A stretch of 64,000 nt of DNA, taken from contig NZ_JACLZF010000002.1 in the NCBI RefSeq assembly GCF_014243345.1, forward strand, positions 806,001-870,000, in the 5' to 3' direction. Position 1 is the stretch's first letter. The number at the start of each line of letters is the position of its first letter. Source of the DNA: Robiginitalea sp. SC105. GTDB taxonomy: Bacteria > Bacteroidota > Bacteroidia > Flavobacteriales > Flavobacteriaceae. Below, one piece after another: positions 45,603 through 53,798 of the stretch. A program made the translations under genes and the position numbers. The notes under the pieces were generated by a model. The model was not told where the DNA came from, did not search any database, and was given only the letters and a program-made list of their open reading frames with translations.

Positions 45603-48134
45603 ATGGCGGAAGGAGAGAAACTGATTCCGATTAATATAGAAGATGAGATGAAATCGGCCTACATCGACTACTCGATGTCGGTCATTGTGTCACGTGCCCT
45701 GCCAGATGTTCGGGACGGCCTGAAACCGGTTCACCGGCGTGTCCTCTACGGCATGCACGAACTGGGGGTCCGGTCTTCGAGCGCCCACAAGAAATCCGCC
45801 CGTATTGTCGGGGAGGTTTTGGGTAAATACCACCCGCACGGGGATTCCTCTGTTTACGATACCATGGTGCGTATGGCCCAGGACTGGAGCCTCCGGTACA
45901 TGCTGGTGGACGGCCAGGGAAACTTTGGTTCCATCGACGGCGACAGCCCGGCGGCCATGCGGTATACGGAAGCGCGCATGCGCAAGATCGCCGAGGAGAT
46001 GCTGGCCGATATCGACAAGGAAACCGTTGACCACCAACTCAATTTTGACGATTCGCTGGAGGAGCCGACGGTTCTGCCCACACGTATCCCGAACCTGCTG
46101 GTAAACGGTGCATCCGGTATTGCCGTGGGGATGGCTACCAACATGCCCCCCCACAACCTGTCGGAAGTGGTGGATGGCACCATCGCCTATATCGATGACA
46201 GGGAAATCACCATAGAGGGCCTGATGCAGCACATCAAGGCGCCGGACTTCCCCACCGGGGGGGTCATTTACGGGTACGACGGCGTAAAGGAAGCCTTTGA
46301 GACCGGTCGCGGCCGCGTAGTCATGCGCGCCAAGGCCAGCTTTGAGGAAGTACAGGGCCGGGAGTGCATCGTGGTCACTGAAATCCCGTACCAGGTCAAC
46401 AAGGCGGACATGATCAAAAAGACCGTCGACCTGATCAACGAAAAGAAAATCGAGGGGATCGCCACGATCCGGGACGAATCCAACCGCAAAGGGATGCGGA
46501 TTGTATATATGCTGAAACGGGACGCCATCCCGAACATCGTCCTGAACACCCTTTACAAGTACACCGCCCTCCAATCCTCATTCAGCGTAAACAACATCGC
46601 CCTGGTAGCTGGTCGGCCCGAATTGCTGAACCTCAAGGAGATGATCGGGCATTTTGTGGACCACCGTCACAAAGTAGTGGTCCGCCGTTCCGAATTCGAA
46701 CTGAAAAAGGCCGAGGAACGGGCGCACATCCTGGAAGGGCTCATCATCGCCTCGGACAATATCGACGAGGTCATTGCCATTATCCGGGGCAGCGCCAACG
46801 CAGAGGATGCCCGGGAAAACCTCATCAAGCGGTTTGAACTGAGCGAGGTTCAGGCGCGTGCCATCGTGGAGATGCGCCTGCGCCAGCTGACCGGGCTGGA
46901 GCAGGACAAGCTCCGCACCGAATACGAGGAGGTGCTGGCAACCATCGAAGACCTTAAAGACATCCTTGCCCGGGAAGAACGGCGGATGGAAATCATCAAG
47001 CAGGAATTGCAGGAGGTGCGGGACAAATACGGGGACGAGCGCCGCAGCGAGATCAACTATGCCGGCGGGGACCTCAGCATCGAGGACATGATCCCGGACG
47101 AGCAGGTGGTCATTACCATTTCCCATGCCGGGTACATCAAGCGGACGCCGCTGACGGAATACAAGACCCAGAACCGCGGGGGCGTAGGCCAGAAGGCCTC
47201 CTCCACACGGAACGAGGATTTCCTGGAACACCTGTTTGTGGGAACCAACCACCAGTACATGCTGTTCTTTACCCAACAGGGCCAGTGTTACTGGTTGCGG
47301 GTATTCGAAATCCCGGAAGGCAGCCGGACCTCCAAGGGCCGTGCCATCCAGAATCTGATAAATATTGCCCAGGACGATAAGGTCAAGGCTTTTATCTGTA
47401 CCCAGGACCTCAAGGACGAGGAATACGTCAACAGCCACTACGTCATTATGGCGACCAAGAAAGGGGTGGTCAAGAAGACCTCCCTGGAGCAGTATTCCCG
47501 CCCCCGCCAGAATGGGATTATCGCTATTGGCATACGGGAGGGCGACGAGTTGCTCGAAGCCAGGCTTACCACCGGTTCCAGCCAGATCTTCCTCGGGCTC
47601 AAGTCCGGGAAAGCGATCCGGTTCGAAGAGAGCAAGACCCGTCCGATGGGCCGGAGTGCCTCCGGTGTCCGGGGGATCACCCTGGCCGATGACAAGGACG
47701 AAGTGGTCGGTATGGTGAGCGTCAACAACTTTGACGACGACATCCTGGTGGTTTCCGAAAACGGCTATGGCAAGCGTTCCAGCATCGAAGACTACCGGGT
47801 CACGAACCGTGGAGGCAAGGGCGTAAAGACCATCTCCATCTCCAAAAAGACCGGCGGCCTGGTAGCGATCAAGAATGTCTCCGACTCGGACGACCTGATG
47901 ATCATCAACAAATCGGGGATTGCCATCCGCATGAGCGTGGAAGACCTGCGGACCATGGGTCGCGCCACCCAGGGCGTAAAACTGATCAACCTGCGGGATA
48001 ACGACTCCATTGCCGCGGTTGCCAAGGTCATGAAAGACGAGGATGACCTGGATGACGCGGATATCCTGAATATCGAGGTGGATGCCGAAGATGGCACGGC
48101 TCTTGATACTGATGGTGCGGAATCCGAAGAATAA
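45603..48134 (+). CDS. gyrA: DNA gyrase subunit A
   Basis: The 843-residue DNA-breaking subunit of gyrase. The N-terminus ([36 protein letters not shown]) and [22 protein letters not shown] are diagnostic; the catalytic tyrosine is Tyr121. In the quinolone-resistance region, [15 protein letters not shown] keeps Ser82 and Asp86 (E. coli 83 and 87), so the common resistance changes are absent. The C-terminal propeller has [14 protein letters not shown] in the place of the gyrase box (QRRGGKG in E. coli) and a second RGGKG. The protein ends in a long acidic tail ([12 protein letters not shown]). GyrA is preferred over ParC by the full-length propeller and acidic tail. Confidence 0.95.
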   Translation: MAEGEKLIPINIEDEMKSAYIDYSMSVIVSRALPDVRDGLKPVHRRVLYGMHELGVRSSSAHKKSARIVGEVLGKYHPHGDSSVYDTMVRMAQDWSLRYMLVDGQGNFGSIDGDSPAAMRYTEARMRKIAEEMLADIDKETVDHQLNFDDSLEEPTVLPTRIPNLLVNGASGIAVGMATNMPPHNLSEVVDGTIAYIDDREITIEGLMQHIKAPDFPTGGVIYGYDGVKEAFETGRGRVVMRAKASFEEVQGRECIVVTEIPYQVNKADMIKKTVDLINEKKIEGIATIRDESNRKGMRIVYMLKRDAIPNIVLNTLYKYTALQSSFSVNNIALVAGRPELLNLKEMIGHFVDHRHKVVVRRSEFELKKAEERAHILEGLIIASDNIDEVIAIIRGSANAEDARENLIKRFELSEVQARAIVEMRLRQLTGLEQDKLRTEYEEVLATIEDLKDILAREERRMEIIKQELQEVRDKYGDERRSEINYAGGDLSIEDMIPDEQVVITISHAGYIKRTPLTEYKTQNRGGVGQKASSTRNEDFLEHLFVGTNHQYMLFFTQQGQCYWLRVFEIPEGSRTSKGRAIQNLINIAQDDKVKAFICTQDLKDEEYVNSHYVIMATKKGVVKKTSLEQYSRPRQNGIIAIGIREGDELLEARLTTGSSQIFLGLKSGKAIRFEESKTRPMGRSASGVRGITLADDKDEVVGMVSVNNFDDDILVVSENGYGKRSSIEDYRVTNRGGKGVKTISISKKTGGLVAIKNVSDSDDLMIINKSGIAIRMSVEDLRTMGRATQGVKLINLRDNDSIAAVAKVMKDEDDLDDADILNIEVDAEDGTALDTDGAESEE

Positions 48135-48145
48135 ATGATAAACAC

Positions 48146-48153
48146 TAAATTTG
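48146..48153 (+). promoter_or_regulatory. Candidate promoter of the TPR gene, -7 element
   Basis: TAAATTTG fully matches TAnnTTTG, 18 bases before the preferred start at 48171. No clear -33 TTG is present. It suggests separate expression from gyrA and argues against the earlier in-frame start at 48135. Confidence 0.45.
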
Positions 48154-48170
48154 CACAAATACTTTTTTTG

Positions 48171-49433
48171 ATGAAAACTAGAATGATTGTATTGGCAGCC
48201 CTGATTTTAGGGACTGTCGGATTTGCACAGAAATCTGAGATCCGGGATGCCGAGAAGGCACTCAAGGATGGAAATACGGCTGGTGCCAAGGCCAGCCTGG
48301 ATGCGGTCCAGGGCGTTATTGCCGGCGAAGACGAACGGCTACAGGCCGAGTACTACCTGCTCAAGGGCCGGGTATATGCAGACCTGGCGGCAAAAGGGAA
48401 CAACGAAGCCTTTGACGAGGCAATTGCTTCCTTCAAGAAAACCGTTGCGATCGAGGAGCAGAGCGGCAAGCAGCGCTACTCGGATGAAGCCAAGCAACGC
48501 CTGAAGGCGATTTCCGCCGACCTGGTGAACTCCGCGGTGGATGACAACAACGCTAAAAATTTCGACGCTGCGGCTGAGAAGCTCTACCTGAGCTACCAGA
48601 TTAGCCCCCAGGATACCATCTACCTGTACTACGCCGCGAGTAGCGCCGTCAATGGCGGGAATTACGAGCGGGCCCTGGATTTCTACAAGGAACTCAAGGA
48701 AGTCGGCTACGACGGAAGCGGCATGGTTTACAAGGCGACTAACGTCGAAACCGGTGAAGTGGAGGAAATGAACAAGGCCCAGCGGGACCTGATGGTCAAG
48801 TCGGGGACGTACGCAAACCCGGTGGATGAGAAGGAACCTTCCAAAAAAGCCGAGATCGTAAAGAACATGGCGCTGATCTATACCCAACTCGGCAGGAATG
48901 AAGAGGCCCTGGAAGCCTACAAGGACGCGCGTGCCGACAACCCGGACGATGTGAACCTCGTGCTCAACGAGGCCAACCTGTACTACCAAATGGGCGACAA
49001 GGAGACTTTCCGCGACCTGATGGCAGAGGCTGCCTCCATGGCGCCGGACAACCCGGACCTCTATTACAACATCGGGGTGATCAACATGGAAATGGGGAAC
49101 ACCGAGGAAGCCCGTGACGCCTATGAGCGCGCAATTGAGATCAACCCCGGCTATGTGAACGCCCAGTTGAACCTGTCAACCACCTATGTGAACGAAGGCA
49201 ACGCCCTGATCGATGACATGAATGCCCTCGGGACGTCCCAGGCGGATATAAAGAAATACGACGAACTGAAGGAACAGAAGGACAGCCTCTTTATGAAGGG
49301 TGCCGAAGTCCTGGAAGCTGCCCTGAAGGTAAACCCGGACAACCAGAGCGTCCTGACCCAGCTTAAAAACATCTATGGCGCCATGGGCGACAATGAGAAC
49401 TTTATGCGGATCAAAAAGCTGTTGGGAGAATAA
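48171..49433 (+). CDS. Secreted tetratricopeptide repeat protein
   Basis: A 420-residue protein. The start at 48171 gives a clean signal peptide (MKTRMIVLAALILGTVGFAQ); an in-frame ATG at 48135 would place 12 extra residues before it. Several TPR units are visible: KSEIRDAEKALKDGNTAGAKASL, VKNMALIYTQLGRNEEALEAYKDARADNPDD, DLYYNIGVINMEMGNTEEARDAYERAIEINPGY and the terminal NPDNQSVLTQLKNIYGAMGDNENF. TPRs bind partner proteins; in Bacteroidota such periplasmic proteins are common and often unnamed. It follows gyrA and ends in a strong terminator. The partner is unknown. Confidence 0.88.
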   Translation: MKTRMIVLAALILGTVGFAQKSEIRDAEKALKDGNTAGAKASLDAVQGVIAGEDERLQAEYYLLKGRVYADLAAKGNNEAFDEAIASFKKTVAIEEQSGKQRYSDEAKQRLKAISADLVNSAVDDNNAKNFDAAAEKLYLSYQISPQDTIYLYYAASSAVNGGNYERALDFYKELKEVGYDGSGMVYKATNVETGEVEEMNKAQRDLMVKSGTYANPVDEKEPSKKAEIVKNMALIYTQLGRNEEALEAYKDARADNPDDVNLVLNEANLYYQMGDKETFRDLMAEAASMAPDNPDLYYNIGVINMEMGNTEEARDAYERAIEINPGYVNAQLNLSTTYVNEGNALIDDMNALGTSQADIKKYDELKEQKDSLFMKGAEVLEAALKVNPDNQSVLTQLKNIYGAMGDNENFMRIKKLLGE

Positions 49434-49451
49434 GGTCCAGCAAACCCTCGC

Positions 49452-49482
49452 AAAAAACCCCGGCTTCTGGCCGGGGTTTTTT
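49452..49482. terminator. Bidirectional intrinsic terminator
   Basis: Stem AAAAAACCCCGGC/GCCGGGGTTTTTT-type with a TTCTG-like loop between the TPR gene (+) and the NlpC/P60-like gene (-), followed by T-runs on both strands. Confidence 0.9.
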
Positions 49483-49483
49483 A

Positions 49484-50236
49484 TTAAAGGATTTTTTTGA
49501 TGACCCGCAGCGGGTGGGTGTAGTTGCGCAATTCGCTGTTGAATATACCGCTGTGGTCAATTCGGTCGATGCGGACCCGGCCGAAGGCGTGGATGATATA
49601 ATTGTCCTTCATGATGAGACCCACATGGTTGATCTGCCCGTCCGGCCCGTCGAAAAAGGCGAGGTCCCCGGGCAGGCTTTCTTCTATGAAACTCAGGGCA
49701 GTTCCCTCTGCGGCCTGTTCCGAAGGCGTGCGCCGGAGCGCTACGCCACAGCATTTGTAGACCATTTGGGCCAGGCCCCCGGCGTCAATTCCAAACGGGG
49801 AGCGCCCCCCGGCCATTTCCGGGCTGTTGAGGTACATCAATGCAGTGCGGATCAATTGGTCCCGTCCTTCCGAGGGGTTAAAGCTCGTACCTTCGAAATG
49901 TTGCCCGAGCAGGGGGGCATTGTGAGCATCAGAACCCAGGAGGACCGGCAGCAGCAAGCCCTCGCGGGTACAGCTGTGCCCGATCAGGTCTGCGGCGCAT
50001 CCCGCGGAGGTGCCGCTGGGGGAGGAGGTATATTGTTCCTCGGTAAGTTCCAGCAGCTGGTCGTTGCGGACCCAGCCTTCCGTTTGGTCCAGCCGGACAC
50101 GGATCCGGCTCCAAACCTTGCGGGATTCCAGAATTTTAAAACATTCGCCAAACAGCAACTGGCTCCGCAAAGAAGCCGTTCCTTCGGGCGATTCGTAAAC
50201 GGGTACTAGGCTTAATGGGCAGATTCCGTAGCGCAT
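49484..50236 (-). CDS. NlpC/P60-like (C40 family) protein lacking the catalytic cysteine
   Basis: A 250-residue protein with an N-terminal SH3-like half (LVPVYESPEGTASLRSQLLFGECFKI, then WSRIRVRLDQTEGWVRNDQL) and a C-terminal NlpC/P60 half. In active family members the catalytic site reads FGIDCSGF; here it reads FGIDAGGL, so the nucleophile cysteine is Ala152 (codon GCC). The histidine is kept (His204 in INHVGLIM). Two cysteines follow a few residues later (YKCCG) but not at the catalytic position. The gene is intact, so this is probably a binding or regulatory pseudoenzyme of peptidoglycan rather than a pseudogene. No signal peptide was seen. It lies 21 bases after the thiolase gene. Confidence 0.85.
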   Translation of the reverse strand: MRYGICPLSLVPVYESPEGTASLRSQLLFGECFKILESRKVWSRIRVRLDQTEGWVRNDQLLELTEEQYTSSPSGTSAGCAADLIGHSCTREGLLLPVLLGSDAHNAPLLGQHFEGTSFNPSEGRDQLIRTALMYLNSPEMAGGRSPFGIDAGGLAQMVYKCCGVALRRTPSEQAAEGTALSFIEESLPGDLAFFDGPDGQINHVGLIMKDNYIIHAFGRVRIDRIDHSGIFNSELRNYTHPLRVIKKIL

Positions 50237-50257
50237 GGTACTGGAGCGGGGCCGGGG

Positions 50258-51433
50258 TCAGGGCCTTTCTAAAACGATTGCCGAAGCGCCACCGCCTCCG
50301 TTGCAGATGGCGGCGGCCCCCAGTTTTGCCTGCTGCTGACGCAGGATGTGGATAAGGGTTACGGTAATCCGTGCCCCGGAGCAACCCAGCGGATGACCCA
50401 GGGAAACGGCTCCCCCGTGGATGTTCACGTTTTTATCGCTCAGCCCCAGGAGCTTGATATTGGCCAGCCCTACCACGCTGAAGGCTTCATTGAATTCAAA
50501 GTAGTCGATATCCGAAAGGCTCAGTCCGGCCTTCTCCAGCGCCAGGGGCAATGCCTTGGCGGGGGCCGTGGTAAACCACTTCGGTTCATGGGCGGCGTCG
50601 GCGTAGCTGCGGATCCGCACCAGGGGTTCCAAGCTCAATTCGCGGGCCTTTTCTGCGCTCATCAGCACCAGGGCGGCCGCCCCGTCGTTGATGGTGGAGG
50701 CATTGGCTGCAGTGACCGTACCGTCCTTGCTGAAAGCCGGACGCAACTGGGGGATTTTCTCCATTTTCACATTCCGGAATTCTTCGTCTTCGCTCACAAT
50801 GACAGGTTCCCCCCGTCGTTGAGGCACTTCCACGGGAACCACCTCGTCCTTAAATTTACCCGCTTCCCATGCAGTTTTTGAACGCTGGTAGGATTGGACC
50901 GCAAAAGCATCCTGCTCCTCGCGGCTGAATTTGTATTCGGCTGCACAGGCGTCTGCGCAGACCCCCATGGCCTGCTGGTCATAGGCATCGACCAACCCGT
51001 CCCGCTGCATGCCGTCTTCCAGGGTGGCCGGCCCGAATTTATGGCCATTTCGCATGTGGACGTAGTGCGGGATCAGGCTCATGTTTTCCATACCGCCCGC
51101 CACAACGATGGAACGGTCTCCGAGGGCGATGCTCTGGGCTGCCTGCATTACAGCCTTCATCCCGGATGCACATACCTTGTTCACCGTGGTGCAGGGGACC
51201 GTATCGGGTATTCCCGCATAGATGGCGGCCTGCCTTGCGGGCGCCTGTCCTGCGCCCGCCTGCACCACATGGCCCATGAGTACTTCCTCTACCCGGGAGG
51301 GCTCCAGCCCGATGGAATCCAGGGCTCCCTTAATGGCCGTAGCGCCCAGCCTGGGGGCAGGCACCGACGAGAGGCCCCCCATAAAACTTCCGATAGGCGT
51401 GCGTACTGCCGCAACCACAACTACCTCTTTCAT
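50258..51433 (-). CDS. Acetyl-CoA C-acyltransferase (thiolase)
   Basis: A 391-residue thiolase that joins or cleaves acyl-CoA with CoA. The start at 51433 gives MKEVVVVAAVRTPIGSFMGGL; an ATG 21 bases upstream is also in frame. The nucleophile cysteine is in NKVCASGMKAVMQAAQSI. GGMENMS, NASTINDGAAALVLMS, the NEAF motif (FEFNEAFSVV) and HGGAVSLGHPLGCSGAR with GGGGASAIVLE carry the remaining active-site residues, including the second cysteine region near the C-terminus (CNGGGGA). The type (acetyl-CoA acetyltransferase for ketogenesis or beta-oxidation) is likely degradative or biosynthetic with short chains; sequence alone does not settle it. Confidence 0.94.
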   Translation of the reverse strand: MKEVVVVAAVRTPIGSFMGGLSSVPAPRLGATAIKGALDSIGLEPSRVEEVLMGHVVQAGAGQAPARQAAIYAGIPDTVPCTTVNKVCASGMKAVMQAAQSIALGDRSIVVAGGMENMSLIPHYVHMRNGHKFGPATLEDGMQRDGLVDAYDQQAMGVCADACAAEYKFSREEQDAFAVQSYQRSKTAWEAGKFKDEVVPVEVPQRRGEPVIVSEDEEFRNVKMEKIPQLRPAFSKDGTVTAANASTINDGAAALVLMSAEKARELSLEPLVRIRSYADAAHEPKWFTTAPAKALPLALEKAGLSLSDIDYFEFNEAFSVVGLANIKLLGLSDKNVNIHGGAVSLGHPLGCSGARITVTLIHILRQQQAKLGAAAICNGGGGASAIVLERP

Positions 51434-51524
51434 TTGTTCCGTTTTGGTACGCACGAAAATACGAATTTAATACCGGACCCGATTACTTCCGGGCCAAAAG
51501 CCCCGAGATGCCAAGGGTTTTTTC

Positions 51525-51532
51525 TATTTTTG
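51525..51532 (+). promoter_or_regulatory. Candidate pgpH promoter, -7 element
   Basis: TATTTTTG fully matches TAnnTTTG, 19 bases before the ATG at 51552. The -33 region lacks a clear TTG. Confidence 0.45.
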
Positions 51533-51551
51533 GTCGATACAACCGCGCTTC

Positions 51552-53600
51552 ATGCCAAAAACGCTGGATACCTTCTACCGATCGCAGTCCCTGATCTATA
51601 AGTACGTCCTCTACTTTTTTACGATCGGCGCCATCGTTTTTTTCTTCCCCAAGGGAGGGCAGTTCAAATACGAATTCCAGAAGGGCAAGCCCTGGCAATA
51701 CGAAAACCTCTACGCGCCCTTTGACTTTTCCATCCGGAAGACGGATGCCGAGCTACAGGCCGAACGCCAGCAGTTCCAGCGCGACCAGATTCCGTATTAC
51801 CGCTTCGACACGGAAACCGCCCGGGGGGTCTACCGGGCCTATGAGAACCTGTTCCCGGAGTACTTTCCGGGTTCCGGGTATTCCACCCGTCAGCTGGAGG
51901 TTTTGCGCCAGCGGGGACGGGGCGTACTGGACAGCCTGTATACCCGGGGCATCTGGGATGGCACCAACCCGCCGCTCAGGGGAGAGGTTTACCTGGTGCG
52001 CGACAACCAGGCCCGGCGCGTCCAATTTGACAGCATCTACAAGTCGGGCGATTTGCGCAACACCGTGCGCAACCTGCTGGAATCCTCGGGGATATCGGCC
52101 AACCGCTCCGAATTCCAGGAACTCCTTTTCCGGGTTGCCGAACCCAACGTTACCCTGGACCAGGACCTGACGGGGCAGGAACTTCGCAACCAGCTGTCGG
52201 GTATTTCACTGACCCGCGGGAATGTGGACGAAGGGGCCCTGATCGTTGCCAAAGGCGAAGTGGTGGAAGGGGAGAACCTGAAAAAACTGGAGTCCCTCCG
52301 GACGGAGTACGAGTCAGAACTCTGGAACGCCAACAACTATTACTTTATCCTTTCCGGCTATACGATCCTGGTGGCCCTGGTGCTGATCATGCTCCTCCTG
52401 TTTTTAAAGCGGTACCGGCCCGAGGTATTCCGGAACAACGTAAAGGTGACCTTTATCTTTTTCAACATCCTGGTGATGGTCTTCCTGACCACTTTTGTCG
52501 TCAAGTACAACGAAGCCCTTGTATTTGTGGTACCCCTCTGCATCCTGCCGCTGATCCTAAAAACATTCTTCGACGCCCGCCTCGGGTTGTTCGTGCATGT
52601 GCTTACGGTGCTCATCCTCGGTTTTGTGGTGCCCAACAGCTTCGAGTATATCTTTTTACAGATCATTGCGGGAATCGTCACCATCCTCACGGTATCCGAG
52701 CTCTACAAGCGGGCCAACCTCTTTATCTCCGTCGGTCAGATCACGCTGATCTATATCCTGGGGTACTTTGCCTTCCACATCATCCACGAGGGCAACCTGG
52801 AAAACGTCATCTGGGTGAATTTCGGGTTTTTCCTCCTCAACGGCATGATCACGCTCTTTGTACAGCCGCTGATCTATATCTACGAGAAGATGTTCGGCAT
52901 GGTTTCGGATGTTTCCCTACTGGAATTGTCCGACACGAATTCCCGGTTGCTGAAGGAACTTTCCAACAAGGCCCCCGGCACCTTCAACCACTCCCTGCAG
53001 GTGGCCAACCTGGCCGAGGCAGCCGCGAACGAGATCGGTGCCAATGCCATGCTGGTAAGGGTCGGGGCCCTTTACCACGACATCGGCAAGATGAACAACC
53101 CCACGTACTTTACCGAGAACCAGATCACCAACATCAACCCTCACGACGAGCTGCCGCCCGAAAAGAGCGCCCGCATCATCATCAAACACGTGATCGAGGG
53201 GATCGAACTCGCCCGCAAGCAGAATATCCCGGACCGCATCATCGATTTTATCCGTACCCACCACGGCACCACCATGGTTTATTACTTTTACAAGAAAGCC
53301 CGCGAGCGCGACGGGGATGAAGTAGATGAAAAGGATTTCCGCTACCCGGGCCCCATCCCCTTCTCAAAGGAAACCGCTATCCTGATGATGTCCGATTCCG
53401 TGGAGGCAGCCTCCAAGAGCCTGGTCAACCCGACCTACCTGATCATCGACGAGTTCGTCGACAAGATTATCGGGGGGCAGATGCAGGCCGGCCAGTTCCT
53501 CAACGCGGACATCACCTTCAAGGAGATCGAAACGGTCAAGAAGGTACTCAAACAACGCCTCACCAACATCTACCACCTCCGCGTGGAGTATCCGGAATAA
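51552..53600 (+). CDS. PgpH-type HD-domain membrane phosphodiesterase (probable cyclic di-AMP hydrolase)
   Basis: A 682-residue membrane protein. One N-terminal helix (about 16-34) leads to a periplasmic domain (about 45-260, 7TMR-HDED type, with KGEVVEGENLKKLESLR). About seven membrane helices follow (270-470). The cytoplasmic HD domain (about 480-682) shows FNHSLQVANLAEAAANEIG, ALYHDIGKM (the H-D pair), IIIKHVIEGIELARK, RTHHGTTMVYYFYKKA and SDSVEAASKSL. In Listeria the related PgpH breaks down c-di-AMP; in Bacteroidota the same architecture is widespread. It stands alone, divergent from the thiolase gene. The c-di-AMP substrate is family knowledge, not shown here. Confidence 0.9.
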   Translation: MPKTLDTFYRSQSLIYKYVLYFFTIGAIVFFFPKGGQFKYEFQKGKPWQYENLYAPFDFSIRKTDAELQAERQQFQRDQIPYYRFDTETARGVYRAYENLFPEYFPGSGYSTRQLEVLRQRGRGVLDSLYTRGIWDGTNPPLRGEVYLVRDNQARRVQFDSIYKSGDLRNTVRNLLESSGISANRSEFQELLFRVAEPNVTLDQDLTGQELRNQLSGISLTRGNVDEGALIVAKGEVVEGENLKKLESLRTEYESELWNANNYYFILSGYTILVALVLIMLLLFLKRYRPEVFRNNVKVTFIFFNILVMVFLTTFVVKYNEALVFVVPLCILPLILKTFFDARLGLFVHVLTVLILGFVVPNSFEYIFLQIIAGIVTILTVSELYKRANLFISVGQITLIYILGYFAFHIIHEGNLENVIWVNFGFFLLNGMITLFVQPLIYIYEKMFGMVSDVSLLELSDTNSRLLKELSNKAPGTFNHSLQVANLAEAAANEIGANAMLVRVGALYHDIGKMNNPTYFTENQITNINPHDELPPEKSARIIIKHVIEGIELARKQNIPDRIIDFIRTHHGTTMVYYFYKKARERDGDEVDEKDFRYPGPIPFSKETAILMMSDSVEAASKSLVNPTYLIIDEFVDKIIGGQMQAGQFLNADITFKEIETVKKVLKQRLTNIYHLRVEYPE

Positions 53601-53798
53601 GTCCCCAAGGGCGTCCTGGTCTGCAGAGATCCCTGACTTGTTCTACAAATTGGGAAGCATTGCAAAAGGCGGGAAACTATGCTTTCTTGAAAGTCCGGAT
53701 GGCACTTTTAACAGGAAAAAGCATAAAAACTTTAATTTTTCAGTATAATTGGGATTTCTGGGCTAATTTTTGAGGTGTTTCATGGAAATACTCAAGAT

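Noticed and set aside
45603-48134. Quinolone-resistance change in GyrA
   Set aside because: The two key positions are the sensitive residues (Ser82, Asp86).
46578-48158. 526-codon open frame on the minus strand
   Set aside because: Antisense shadow of gyrA.
53678-53725. Inverted repeat TATGCTTT/AAAGCATA before the MG2-plug gene
   Set aside because: Eight-base arms with a 32-base spacer are expected many times by chance in 64 kb.
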